A stretch of 64,000 nucleotides of DNA from Cyprinodon diabolis (Eukaryota > Chordata > Actinopteri > Cyprinodontiformes > Cyprinodontidae): contig CM060065.1 of the NCBI GenBank assembly GCA_030533445.1, positions 5,418,974-5,482,973 on the forward strand, read 5' to 3'. The position numbers were made by a program, and so were the translations under genes. Below the pieces are notes generated by a model, which made no database searches, was not told where the DNA came from, and worked only from the letters and a program-made list of their open reading frames with translations. Positions 1 to 9,415 of this stretch are shown piece after piece. How positions within the stretch are numbered: the stretch's first letter is position 1; each line of letters opens with the position of its first letter.

Positions 1-1
1 T

Positions 2-904
2 GAATCTGACGATGGACAAGATTTGAGACGCTGCATTAAGAAAAGGCAGCGTGATAATAATTCCCAGCACGAAATCCAAAGGCTCAGCTGTCTTTTGGAA
101 AACGAGAAAGCTAAATGGGTTGAAGAGACCCAAAAGGTAGCCGCCCTGGAGGAAGAGCTCCAATATACAAAATTGGAGTTAGAAAGACAGAAAAATCTCA
201 AAGACATGTTGATTAACAAGGACAAAGAAACCAAGAGAAAATTGGTGAAAATTCAAACCTCTAATAACCCAGAAACTCTCAGCCCTGTGACCACCGCCTC
301 CAAGGTTAACAATGAAGCGAAATATAAGACTGAGTTGGAGGAAATGAAGGTCGCTTACCATGAACTAAAGTCCAGATATGAAACAGACATTTCTGCACTA
401 AAGCAGAAAGCAGAAAAATGTCAACAGGAGAACGAGAAAAGAGCAAAGACTGATCTGCAGCTCATTAATGAACTCAGAGCTGAGAAGAACAACCATCAGA
501 AAAGGGCTCAAAACTTTGAACCCCTGCATCAAAAATCCACAGAGATGGTGAAAAACCTGCAAGGTGAACTGGAGAAGGTTCAAGTTTCGTTCCAGGAACT
601 GAAAACTAAGTATGATACCAACGTCTTTGCTCTAAAACAGCAAAAAGACACATTCGAGCAGCAGCTTGATAAAGAGACAGAAATGAGGAACAGCCTTAGA
701 GCTGAGAAGGACGCTCTCCAACAGCAAGTCAATTCCCTTCAACAATTGAACTCTGAGTGTGAGGGCAGTTATAAAAGACAGCTGGAGTATCTGACAGCTG
801 AGCTCGAAGACAGAGATGACCTTGGTCCTCCAAAACGAAAAATGGCCAGGCGCCAAGAAGCAAGATCCGAAAAAGACTCCATCCTTGAGAGAAAAAAAGA
901 TTAA
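2..904 (+). CDS. Coiled-coil protein, C-terminal part (5' end outside window)
   Basis: One uninterrupted frame runs from the first bases of the window to TAA at 902-904. The first ATG-less stretch (reading ESDDGQDLRR) is open to the window edge, so the true start lies upstream; the TTG at 23 is an internal Leu codon. About 300 residues are rich in E, K, Q and L with heptad spacing, the pattern of a long coiled coil (golgin or myosin-tail-like). Two internal repeats of about 85 residues are visible, each beginning ELE..KV, followed by ELK[ST][RK]Y[ED]T and ALKQ (DNA about 331-560 and 570-800). The C-terminus is basic (PPKRKMARRQ). There are no introns in 0.9 kb. The stop is followed at once by AATAAA-rich sequence. 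It could be a last exon, a processed retrocopy, or a multicopy family member. No catalytic domain is seen and I do not recognise the gene. Confidence 0.6.
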   Translation, partial: ESDDGQDLRRCIKKRQRDNNSQHEIQRLSCLLENEKAKWVEETQKVAALEEELQYTKLELERQKNLKDMLINKDKETKRKLVKIQTSNNPETLSPVTTASKVNNEAKYKTELEEMKVAYHELKSRYETDISALKQKAEKCQQENEKRAKTDLQLINELRAEKNNHQKRAQNFEPLHQKSTEMVKNLQGELEKVQVSFQELKTKYDTNVFALKQQKDTFEQQLDKETEMRNSLRAEKDALQQQVNSLQQLNSECEGSYKRQLEYLTAELEDRDDLGPPKRKMARRQEARSEKDSILERKKD

Positions 905-1010
905 ATTATACACATAAAATAAAAAAAAGTTTTAAAAAATTAATAAAAAAGCAAAAAAAAGATTAAATTATACACATAAAATAAAAAAAAATAAAAATAA
1001 ATAAAAAAAT
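893..1010 (+). repeat. A-rich tail with duplicated 3'-UTR block
   Basis: Just after the coiled-coil stop, a block of about 36 bases (GATTAAATTATACACATAAA followed by TAAAAAAAA) occurs twice, with starts at 899 and 961, 62 bases apart. AATAAA motifs lie in both copies. It looks like a duplicated polyadenylation region or a retrocopy tail that was duplicated with its A-run. Confidence 0.6.
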
Positions 1011-1704
1011 AAGTGTGTGTCTGTGTGCAAATGAATGCACATAGGTGGGGGTGAAGCGTCTCCTGCAGTAGTGTTGAGGTCCTGCTTCGTGCTTGCAGTT
1101 CTCTGCATTCAGCTACTGCAGCTGGCATGTCCCTACATTTGGGCTGAAAAGAGGAGCCAGTGTGCGATTCTCCTCCTGCCGGTACATAGCCTCTCCACCA
1201 CAGAACTCCAAGCAGTGCCTCCACGTGGCCACACACGTCAACTGGGTACTTTACTGTCCCAGGCCAAACTGCAGGGGATCTCGGAGCAACAGTGGGCCCC
1301 AGAGACGGGACGAGACGAATCCCACCACCATGAGGACGTGTCTTGGCATCCGTCAACCACTGTCCCAGCTATGGGTAAATAGCCTTACTACCTGCTAAGC
1401 TGTCCCCAAAATGTCCCAGATTTTACCATTTTATGAATGAGGGGAAAATGTTGTATGTAGACTGTTATTACGGTGGAATGAGGGCATGAGCATGCTGCAC
1501 CTAGTAAAATTTGTCAGCTAGCTGGTTGGCAGCTGTTAACGTATAGATGAGGATTATACCGGTGTTACAACAAAATCTGTGACCCGTCATATAGTGAGAC
1601 CAAAGTGTCTGGCCAGAGTCTCTTCACAACTCTGCTATCTACTAACCCTAACTTCCCTGCATTCATAGCTACACCTAAAGAAGTCTATAGTGATATAGAT
1701 GTAG
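1011..1704. other. No gene recognised
   Basis: This 0.7 kb is of mixed composition, moderately GC-rich at 1040-1380. Overlapping short frames exist on both strands, but none has a recognisable domain and they shadow one another. A TAG at 1702-1704 closes the frame just before the DIRS gag-like reading. No DIRS left terminal repeat was found here. Confidence 0.5.
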
Positions 1705-3288
1705 CACATCCTCCAGTCCTTTCAGACTGCTGGTGATCGGGGCGCGGCTCTCCCTCCCGAGCAGGATGAAACATCAGTCAATGACGATGATGCTGTTTCT
1801 GTGGCGGCCTCTGGCACCCATTTCTGTGAGGACCTTCCGGAGCTGGGCTCCGGGGCCTCTGGGTCGGGCTCCATTGCCTCCCAGGAGGATACGGGGGAGC
1901 CTGTGACATCCGCTATTCGAACGGCTCTTGCCCGTTTACAAGTTAGTGTTCCTCAGGGCCAGCCTACGGCTTCCAGCGCCTTCTTTAGGCGCAGTAGGTC
2001 AGAGACTGCCTTTGTGGTTCCTCCCTCGGCGGAGTATGTGCGGGAACTGCATGCTTGCTGGTCAGACACCAAGGCGCTTTCACGTCTGACAACGGATGGC
2101 AGGGTCCTGGCAGCTATGCAGGAGGCACCCAAGGTTGGCTTGGGGCAGATGCCAGCGGTGGAACCGGGCATTGCCTCTCTTATTATCCCGCCTGATGAGG
2201 CTTTGCGGCCCAATGCCCGTTGTCCGCGTCCTCAGTGCCGTATTACCGACGACCTTCTCTGCAAGGCCTATGACTCTGGGGCCCGCATGGGCCGGATTGG
2301 GAACTCTCTCTCCCATCTTATGCTGGCCCTGTCTTCCTCCTTGGAATCTGTTCCACTGGATCATGTCACGCAAGGCCTGGTTGATGCATCTCTGCAGGCC
2401 TTTGCTCTTATGACGAGGGAACTTGGACGCACACTCTCCACACTGGTTCACGCTCGCCGCCAGGTCTGGTTGGCGCAGTCACCACTAACTGAGCCTTGTA
2501 GGAGGACCCTCCGGGCCCTGCCTGTGGTCCCGGGGGAGCTTTTTGGTTCTGCGGCACTGGACGCCTTGGACCGTACAGCTCAGGCCTCTAGAACGAGGCA
2601 ACAGCTGGCAGGGCTTCACAGACGTGATCGCCAGCCAGTCGGCACCTGGGCAGCTGCGGGTCCTTCACGGGGGTCCTCAGGGCCTTCTCCTTCTTCCACT
2701 GAGCCCCAGGGTCTGTTACCAGTTCGGAGATCGGTCCAGAGACCTGCTCCAGATCGGAGAAACAGAGCTCGAGACCAGGCTGGGACAAGGTCCTTTCATC
2801 CCTTTCGGCCCGCTCAGTCTGGCCGGCGTCCTCTCGGCCTTCGAAGGGCCGGGGGGCCCGCAGATGATGCCTTAGGGCCGGCGGTCGGTTATTTTTCCCC
2901 GGGACAGCTCAGCCTCTGGGCTGCCCACACCCCGGACTTGTGGGTGTTGTCCACCCTGTCCCGGGGGTACCGTCTTCAATTCCGCCGCCGGCCACCTATC
3001 CCTGGCCGGGTCAGGATGACTGTGATCCACGACCCGGTGAAGGCACAGGCACTGAACCAAGAAATCTGCACCTTGCTGGCCAAGGGTGCTTTAGTGCCTG
3101 TGGACCCCCTGCTGGATCCAGGGGGCTTTTATTCCATGTATTTTCTGGTCCCGAAGAAGACCGGGGGCCTGCGTCCAGTCTTGGACCTCAGAGGCCTGAA
3201 TGTGTACTTGAAGGCCATGCCCTTTCATATGCTGACCACCAAGGAAGTGTTGCAGGCGATTTCCCCGGGCGATTGGTTCACTTCCATA
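1705..3288 (+). CDS. DIRS gag-like region and N-terminal part of reverse transcriptase
   Basis: The frame is open from 1705 to a stop at 3466-3468. The first ATG in frame is not obvious, and GTG at 1801 is not a likely start. The first 350 residues are a Pro/Ser/Arg-rich gag-like region, presumably nucleic-acid binding, with no zinc knuckle. From about 2935 the protein becomes RT-like: a pre-RT segment with VRMTVIHD, then a fingers-type motif with YFLVPKK and GGLRPVLDLRGLN, then GDWFTSI near 3270-3288. After this the RT motifs continue in the next frame (LRDAYFHVPI), so this frame is no longer meaningful beyond about 3290. The sharp switch indicates a one-base deletion rather than the natural overlap used for the recombinase. 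Confidence 0.7.
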
Positions 3289-4799
3289 GTCTCAGGGATG
3301 CTTATTTTCACGTTCCGATCGCTCCGCCCCATTGGCGGTTTCTTCGTTTTGCTTTTCAAGGGAGGCATTTCCAGTTCAGGGTCCTCCCGTTCGGACTTTC
3401 ACTGTCTCCCAGGGTGTTTACCCGATGTGTTGCTGCGGCCCTCTCTCCTCTGCAGGCACAGGGATTGAGGATCCTCCCATATCTGGACGACTGGCTCATT
3501 TGTGCCGCGACGTGGGACCAGGCGGTTCGAGATACTCGGTTAGTGCTCCATCATGTGGGAAGCTTGGGCTTGCAGGTGAACATCGAGAAAAGCAGTCTGA
3601 CTCCCTCACAGGAGACTGTCTTCCTGGGCATTGCCATGGATTCAATCTCAATGACTGCTTGCCCGTCACCCCAGCGGGTGGGCAGTATATTGAGTGTGCT
3701 CCCGGAATTCAGGCGCGGGGTGGCACTGCCTGTTGTACGGTATCTTCGACTCTTGAGCATGCTTACAGCTGCGTCCGCCGTAGTGCCCTTGGGGCTGCTG
3801 TCATTGCGGCCCCTCCAGATGTGGTTGAACAGCTTGAATCTGGATCCCACACGGAACACTCATCGTCTCCGAAGACTTCGGGTGGGGCCTCAGTGTCTTC
3901 AGTCTCTGTCCCAATGGAGGGTGAGGTTGTTTATGACCACAGGGGTCCCGCTCGGTTCCCTCCCGTGTCGTCGGGAAGTTGTGTTTACAGATGCATCCTC
4001 CACGGGCTGGGGTGCAACCTGGCGGGGTCAAATGGCACAGGGGACATGGTCCCAGCGGCAGAGCAGGGAACACATCAATGTCCTGGAGTTACAGGCTGTA
4101 CTTCTGGCTATTCAGAGCTTTCTTCCAGGCTTGCGGGGGAAGCACGTGCTGGTGAGGTCAGACAACACCACAGTGGTCTTTCACATCAACCACCAGGGGG
4201 GAACGAGGTCAAGGAAACTGTTGTGCTTGACTCAATGGCTTCTGACCTGGGCAGCTCCACGCATAGCCAGCCTCAGAGCAGCCTACATCCCAGGGCCGGA
4301 GAACGTGCCAGCAGATTTTCTATCCCGTCAGAAGCCGCTTCCGGGGGAGTGGAAGCTTCACCGAGAGGTGGTGGAGTGCATCTGGAAGGTCTTTGGCAGT
4401 GCGGACGTGGACCTCTTTGCCTCAAGGGACACATTTCACTGTCCCCTTTGGTTCTCATTGGACAACAGCAGCCCTCTGGGCCACGATGCTCTGGCACACG
4501 AATGGCCCCGGACCCTCCTTTATGCCTTTCCGCCATTCAGCCTACTTTTTCAGACTCTCCTCAGGGTACGTCAGGAGAGGCACAGGGTTCTGCTGGTGGC
4601 CCCCTACTGGCCAGCGAGGACTTGGTTTCCTCTACTGTGCGAGCTCAGCTCCGGCTCGCCAATGCGTCTCCCCTCCAGGAGAGATCTTCTTTCCCAGATG
4701 GGGGGTCAGATTTTGCACCCCGAACCGGACCGGCTCCAGCTCTGGATTTGGCCCCTGCAAGGCCAGGGTCCACTTTCTCAGGATACACTGGGTCCATAG
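3289..4799 (+). pseudogene. DIRS reverse transcriptase (catalytic part) and RNase H, frameshifted
   Basis: In the frame ending at 4797-4799 the RT continues as LRDAYFHVPI, then FRVLPFGLS, then the catalytic YLDDWL at about 3476-3493 (two Asp present). RNase H follows with its acidic residues visible: FTDAS (about 3983-3997), ELQAV, RSDNT and NVPADFLSR (about 4300-4325). After RNase H a conserved DIRS-type stretch reads VDLFASRDT near 4408-4435. Catalytic residues are kept, so the only clear lesion is the frameshift near 3283-3290 that separates it from the upstream RT part. The last 130 bases before the stop approach the separately framed recombinase gene, the overlap arrangement usual for DIRS elements. 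Confidence 0.75.
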
Positions 4800-4807
4800 G
4801 GCATACA

Positions 4808-5785
4808 ATGGCTAATGCATGGGCGCCGTCCACACGAGCTGTCTATGCTAACAAGTGGACGGTCTTTGCGACCTGGTGCCGTGATAGAGGGCAGGACCCG
4901 GTGCAGTGTTCAGTTTCTGACATACTGACCTTCCTGCAAGCATTACTGGATCAAGGACGGTCTCCATCTACCTTAAAGGTGTATGTGGCTGCCATTTCCT
5001 GTTGGCATGTTGGGCTGAATGGTTGTTCTGTGGGCCGAGACAAGGATGTTGTACTGTTTTTAAGAGGTGCTCGGCGTTTGCACCCGCCCAACCGCCCTGT
5101 GGCACCGGCGTGGGACCTTTCTCTTGTGCTTGAGGCTCTTCGGTCCCTCCCATTTGAGCCCCTGGCGTCGGCAGACCTCAAATGGCTCTCACTGAAGACT
5201 GTGTTCCTTTTAGCTATGGTTTCCGCAAAACGTGTGGGGGAATTACGGGCTCTTTCGATAGCCGAACCCTGCTGCCGGTGGAATCCTGATGGCTCAGGCG
5301 TTACACTGTGGTCTGACGTAGCATTTATTCCTAAGGTATCACTGCCAGCAGGCAGTACCCAGCCGCTCCATCTTGCCCGGTTTGACTCCGGAAGCCCCTC
5401 TGAACCACTGTGTCCTGTTCGTGCCCTTGAGACATATATCAATGCCACGGCATCCTTCCGAAAGACAAATAGCCTTTTTGTTTGCTACGCTGGCTCACGG
5501 AAGGGTCAGGCACTTTCTAAGCAGCGACTTGCACACTGGGTTGTGGATTTGATCTCCAAGGCTTATGCCTTGCAGGACCGGCCACTGCCGGCAGGAGTGA
5601 AATGCCACTCTACAAGGGGCATGTCGACGTCGTTTGCTGCTATGACTGGGGTGCCATTGGATGTTATATGCCGTGCGGCCTCCTGGAAATCACCTAGTAC
5701 CTTTACTCGGTTCTACAGGGTGAATGTGGCTGCGCCCCATCCACTTCAAGGAATCCTGGAGCAGCATGCCTCTACATCACATTAG
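4808..5785 (+). CDS. DIRS tyrosine recombinase (intact frame)
   Basis: ATG at 4808 begins MANAWAPSTRAVYANKW and the frame runs 325 codons to TAG at 5783-5785. The frame is open further upstream, but only from here is the reading recombinase-like. It has an N-terminal SAM-like core-binding half (about residues 1-100) and a C-terminal catalytic half. Catalytic residues are visible: Arg in SAKRVGELRAL (about 5231), the HxxR box as CHSTRG (His codon 5606-5608, Arg codon 5615-5617), Trp in AASWKSPS, and the nucleophilic Tyr in FTRFYRV (about 5714). In this family the enzyme integrates a circular DNA copy without target-site duplication. Length and motifs fit a complete enzyme, so the protein may be functional even though this copy's pol is broken. 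Confidence 0.8.
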   Translation: MANAWAPSTRAVYANKWTVFATWCRDRGQDPVQCSVSDILTFLQALLDQGRSPSTLKVYVAAISCWHVGLNGCSVGRDKDVVLFLRGARRLHPPNRPVAPAWDLSLVLEALRSLPFEPLASADLKWLSLKTVFLLAMVSAKRVGELRALSIAEPCCRWNPDGSGVTLWSDVAFIPKVSLPAGSTQPLHLARFDSGSPSEPLCPVRALETYINATASFRKTNSLFVCYAGSRKGQALSKQRLAHWVVDLISKAYALQDRPLPAGVKCHSTRGMSTSFAAMTGVPLDVICRAASWKSPSTFTRFYRVNVAAPHPLQGILEQHASTSH

Positions 5786-5840
5786 GTGGGTGGTGTAGTC
5801 GTTGTTCCTTGAATGTTGCTGATTCCTCGTGACCTTGTTG

Positions 5841-6095
5841 ATATGAGTCATCCAGTGCTTGAAGCACCGCCTCTGGCGGTCAGTAGGGATGAAATAGAAC
5901 GAAAGTTACTACCGTAACTACGGTTCTATGAATCCCGGATGACCGCCAGAGTGCTTGGTCCCTCGGAATCTCTGCTTTCGCGAGAAGATTGAGGGATTGA
6001 TTGCCGGGTGCCACGTGACTATATAGAGTCACGTGGGTCCCCGGCAGGTCACAGCTGACTTTGTTGTCATTAGTACTCGACCTGCGCATGCGCAA
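5841..6095 (+). repeat. DIRS terminal/internal complementary repeat with inverted 11-bp arms
   Basis: CTCTGGCGGTC (about 5870-5880) and its reverse complement GACCGCCAGAG (about 5941-5951) flank a core holding GAACGAAAGTTACTACCG and GGTTCTATGAATCCCGG. The block starts with CCAGTGCTTGAAGCACCGCC. Beyond it, 6003-6045 is a near-palindrome with CACGTGACT, then ATATAG, then AGTCACGTG. This is the kind of terminal or internal complementary repeat that DIRS elements use to form circular intermediates. Confidence 0.65.
6003..6045. promoter_or_regulatory. Palindromic double E-box around a TATA-like core
   Basis: CACGTGACT (6012-6020), ATATAG (6021-6026) and AGTCACGTG (6027-6035) form a perfect 9-bp stem with two CACGTG boxes around a TATA-like centre, bordered by GCCGGG and CCCCGGC. 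The symmetry and the position in the terminal repeat suggest a DIRS promoter readable in both directions. Function is inferred. Confidence 0.4.
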
Positions 6096-6099
6096 GAAT

Positions 6100-6581
6100 G
6101 ATCACACCCTTGTTTGTAGATGTTGGAGATCGGCCTGTCTTCAGGTGTGGTCCTGTTTCTCTGGCCGTGGCTGGGTGGATGTGCTCTCTTCATCCTCTGG
6201 CATGGGAGCTGCCTTGGAGCTCGTCTGCCTGGCTGTGTGTTTCCTGGACGGGGCCGCCTTTTACAGCTGCTTTTTGTATCTCTGCTTCTGTCTCCTTGAA
6301 CCCCAGTCGGCCTTGGCAGATGGCCGCTCACACTGAGCCTGGTTCTGCTGGAGGTTTCTTCCTGTTAAAAGGGATTTTTTCCTCTCCACTGTCGCTACAA
6401 GCATGCTTAGTGTGAGGGATTGTATTTGAGTCAATGAGTCAATGCAATCAACTGGTTTTCCTTAGATAGAAAACTTTGTATCAATTTGACTGTATGATCT
6501 GGTTGAACTGTAAAGTGCCTTGAGATGACATGTGTTGTGAATTTGGCGCTATATAAATAAACTGAATTGAATTGAATTGAA
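6100..6581 (+). mobile_element. L2-type LINE 3' end (5'-truncated)
   Basis: This is the 3' untranslated end of a non-LTR element. Its landmarks recur in at least nine other places in the window: TTTGTTTATAGATGTTGGAG-like start, CTCCACTGTCGCTACAAGCA, AAAGTGCCTTGAGATGACAT, and a tail of TGAATTGAATTGAATTGAA. It is inserted in the DIRS 3' region; GAATGAT before it and GAATCAT after it could be a 7-bp target duplication with one mismatch. The long frames across it are not coding: they recur in every copy downstream of the ORF2 stop. Confidence 0.75.
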
Positions 6582-6660
6582 TCATTCAGTGCTTGAAGCA
6601 CCGCCTCTGGCGGTCATCCGGGATTCATAGAACCGTAGTTACGGTAGTATCTTTCGTTTT
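6582..6660 (-). repeat. Second copy of DIRS terminal core, inverted
   Basis: After the L2 insertion, CAGTGCTTGAAGCACCGCC and CTCTGGCGGTC recur in the same direction as at 5847, but the sequence that follows (ATCCGGGATTCATAGAACCG, then TAGTTACGGTAGTA) is the reverse complement of the core at 5896-5945. Homology fades near 6655. Confidence 0.7.
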
Positions 6661-7210
6661 TTCTTGTCACAGTGTTCCACAGCGCCTGTTTACCATGAAC
6701 CATACTATTCTCAGCACATGAATGTAGCATTTTCATTAGCAAACTTTCATGTAGCATAAGAGCAGCTAAATAAATGCTAACACCGCTGTTATTTTGCTGT
6801 TTAACAAAGTTCAAATGCTCCTAAACATATTATTTTATAAGAACAATAATCAAACTATCACTTATCATGCTTAAAATACACTTATTGAACACAGAAACAA
6901 AACGTCATACCTTCTCCCATGGAATCCAACAGAAAAAGCGCGACGGAGAGCATGGGGAAACAGTCATAATGGTATGATCCGTTCATTTTTCTTTTTAAAA
7001 CCCAAACTAACACTCAAAACAGCAATCCATGAACTCAAAATGTTTGATATTAAATATAATATTTCACGTTTTCATTGGCAACACATTATATTTACATAAA
7101 AATAATAATTTTGAAACAGGAAGTTACCAGCCAGGCTAAGCTCAATTTGCAGCAGGTGCAGCGTTTTGACAGTTCCGGTACCACTTCCGGTTGCTCGCTC
7201 TGACTCGCAG
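6661..7210. other. AT-rich intergenic DNA, no gene seen
   Basis: No domain-bearing frame or recognised repeat was found. The right edge (7183-7205) holds CACTTCCGGT next to GCTCGC, which recurs in similar form right of the next element (8446-8462). Confidence 0.4.
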
Positions 7211-8427
7211 GCTCTGTTCGAAATCCTGGGCTGAATCCTCCAAGGACGCGGTCTACCTAGACTGGATCCTTCGAAGTCTGTGAAAATAAGTAGACCGGAA
7301 GTGTTTTGGCTGTGAATTCGAAGTGGTCTACCCTTCGGCGGCTTTTACCACCTGTTGCTTAGCAACAGTGAAAGTTGACACACAAAGCAGGAAAAGAATG
7401 AATACCGAAACTGTTCAAAACTGTTTGTTTATTTATTTATTTTTTATTATAAAGTGAACAATCCCTACACTAACAAGAACCCAGAGTTGAATAAAGGTTC
7501 CAACCACCGGGAGCAGGAACAAATAAAATCAAATGATAGAAACCTTAGTCAGTTAAATAACATGCTGCTGTCATTTTGCACATCTCTGATGTTGCTGCTA
7601 GTTTCAAATATCCATTACTGTAAAAATGTTTATAGCTGGATATTGCTTATTTATTCTCCAGTTTAATATTGTTAAAACGCTTTACAGAATTGTATTTTTT
7701 ATATTTTAACTCTTCCCTATTATGTTATTATTTTACATTTTTCTAAGGTCATCATTTGTGTGACCATTTTCAATCATCTTTCTGCTGCTGTAAATTTCCC
7801 CATTGTGGGACAATAAAGGGATTTTCTATTCTATAAAATGGGTAGAAATATATAAGTAAATCTAAACAATGTATGTATAAAAAATACATCTGCAAAATCT
7901 CTAATATTCAACAACAAAAAATACTTAGTTAAGCATATTGTGCAAAAAATAAAACTCCTATCAGATTTATAGTCCCAACACTGCAGATATATTAGAATCT
8001 GTCCTTAAATCACAGAAAAACCCCTTACAGTAAAAGATTAAAACCTTTAGATAAATCAAAAATTACCGCCACATATCTCACTCAATAACCATTAAAACAA
8101 CTATTTTCATTCATTTCAGACGGAACTATTCACAGACTTGTATAAACTTAAACTGAACTTCCAATTTTCACCACCGTTCGGCGCCAAGTAACCTTTCCTC
8201 TGATTACGGAGCAGCCGGCTTGCTTGGTCTCGCAATGAATCCTGGGAAAACCAAGGATACCGAGGATACATCAGACCCGTCCTTCAAATCCGGCAAAAAG
8301 AAGGACGCATTTTAAGGCCGCATAACGAGGACTCTTGGAATCCGACCAGACCTCGGGGCCACGCTATGACGTAATCATCCTTCGAATCAGGCCTTCTAAG
8401 GACGCGTCCTAGGTTTTCGAACAGAGC
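7211..8427. mobile_element. Non-autonomous DNA transposon with GCTCTGTTCGAAA terminal inverted repeats
   Basis: The left end reads GCTCTGTTCGAAATCCTGGG and the right end, reverse-complemented, GCTCTGTTCGAAAACCTAGG. GGACGCG lies subterminally on both sides (7246 and 8400). It is about 1.2 kb, AT-rich inside, with GC-rich ends and no transposase frame. AG flanks both ends, a possible 2-bp target duplication. The superfamily cannot be fixed by eye. A partial second copy of its 3' third is at about 43490-43830. Confidence 0.65.
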
Positions 8428-8706
8428 AGCAGTGGCTCGCTGTGACACTTCCGGTGGCTCGTTGGCCTGACACGGCTTTACTGGCCTCAGCCACTACCTT
8501 ATTTTTTCATTTAGTTGATGAAACAAAGTAGTTTATCTGCCAATAAGTGGCCTCTGCCGTCAGCGGCCACTATGATGACAGTCCGGCTGTCTGCCAGTAG
8601 CCTGCCTGCCCAAGCGACTCCCAGGTTTACTGACACCGTTTTAGGGGCTACAGAGGCTAGTTTTCGTTAAATAACTTATTTTATATTTTATTTATTCTTC
8701 TTGCCG

Positions 8707-9130
8707 CATTTGCTGGGGTACATTTTGAAAAATATATCTCAAATGTATTTTTCTTTTTCATTTTATTTAAGTAAAACGATGAGCAGTCTTGAAGAAGAAA
8801 ATTAAAATGCAAATCGGATGATTGATTACTAATTTTATTTATGAGTCAAGTAATGCAGCTACATTCTTAAAATGAAAAAGCATTTCCGGAAATGCTTTTG
8901 CATTTTTAAATTTTACATTTAAAATTTAATTTTTGGTATGTATTTGCATTTGCTGGGGTACATTTTGAATAATAAATTTCAAATGTCTTTTCCTTTTTGA
9001 ATTTAAGTAAGTAAAAGGATGAGCAGTCCTGAAGAAGAAAATTAAAATGCAAATCGGATGATTGATTACTAATTTTCCATATGAATTCTTGAAATTAAAA
9101 AGCATTTCTGAAAATGCCATTTCATTTGAA
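8707..9130 (+). repeat. 240-bp direct tandem duplication
   Basis: CATTTGCTGGGGTACATTTT starts at 8707 and again at 8947. Further shared blocks follow in order (GATGAGCAGTC, GAAGAAGAAAATTAAAATGC, AAATCGGATGATTGATTACT, AAAAAGCATTTC). The two units are close to 90% alike by eye. In unit 1, AAAAGCATTTCC at 8876-8887 is followed directly by its exact reverse complement (a 24-bp palindrome to 8899); unit 2 has lost the symmetry. Confidence 0.75.
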
Positions 9131-9198
9131 ATATGATAACGATTTGCTTCCGTAATCAAGAACCCGTATTACACAAACAGCAAATATAGAAGGAGTGG

Positions 9199-9415
9199 TG
9201 CATGCTTTGGTAGTGCAGTGGTTAACTCGCAGGACCCATGTACGGAGGCCTTAGTCCTCGACATGGTCGACCCGAGTTGGAATCTGACCTGCTAAATGTT
9301 TTCCACCTCCCCCCTTTCACCCCTTTCCTGTCAGCCTACTGTAATAAAAAAGAAAGAAAAAAAACAAGCCACGAGTGCCATAAAAACTCCAAAAAAAAAA
9401 ATAAAAAAATGCATT
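9199..9415 (+). mobile_element. tRNA-derived SINE
   Basis: A tRNA-like head contains TGGTAGTGCAGTGGTTAAC (A-box-like) and a degenerate B box around GAGTTGGAATCTG. A body with CCACCTCCCCCCTTTCACCC and TTTCCTGTCAGCCTACTGTA follows, then an A-rich tail. The architecture matches the common teleost SINE class with a CCTGTCAGCCTACTGT-type tail. It is not a functional tRNA gene. Confidence 0.65.

Larger units (their letters stand above)
1705..6660 (+). mobile_element. DIRS-type tyrosine-recombinase retrotransposon, 5' end incomplete
   Basis: The order gag-like region, RT with YLDDWL, RNase H, overlapping tyrosine recombinase and terminal inverted-repeat material is that of DIRS retrotransposons, which use a tyrosine recombinase instead of an integrase. 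GC-rich coding sequence stands out from AT-rich flanks. The 3' part (5841-6095 and 6582-6660) carries the terminal-repeat core. An L2 LINE end (about 6100-6581) is inserted into it. No matching left inverted repeat is visible upstream of 1705, so the copy is probably truncated at its 5' end. One frameshift breaks pol. The recombinase frame is intact. Confidence 0.85.

Noticed and set aside
940..1398. Overlapping 100-138-codon frames on both strands after the coiled-coil gene
   Set aside because: They overlap in several frames, have no recognisable domain, and one includes the A-rich tail as a Tyr/Phe run.
2940..3280. The upstream part of the frame that later encodes RT/RNase H
   Set aside because: The real RT N-terminal motifs are in the other frame until the shift near 3283-3290.
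3332..4800. Long upstream extension of the recombinase frame
   Set aside because: It runs antiphase through RT/RNase H and has no domain until about 4808; open by composition.
6061..6415. 90-105-codon frames in the L2 3' end, repeated at 15540-15921, 20875-21257 and 55957-56172
   Set aside because: They lie downstream of the LINE ORF2 stop (compare 51778), are shared by descent in a 3' UTR, and show no domain.
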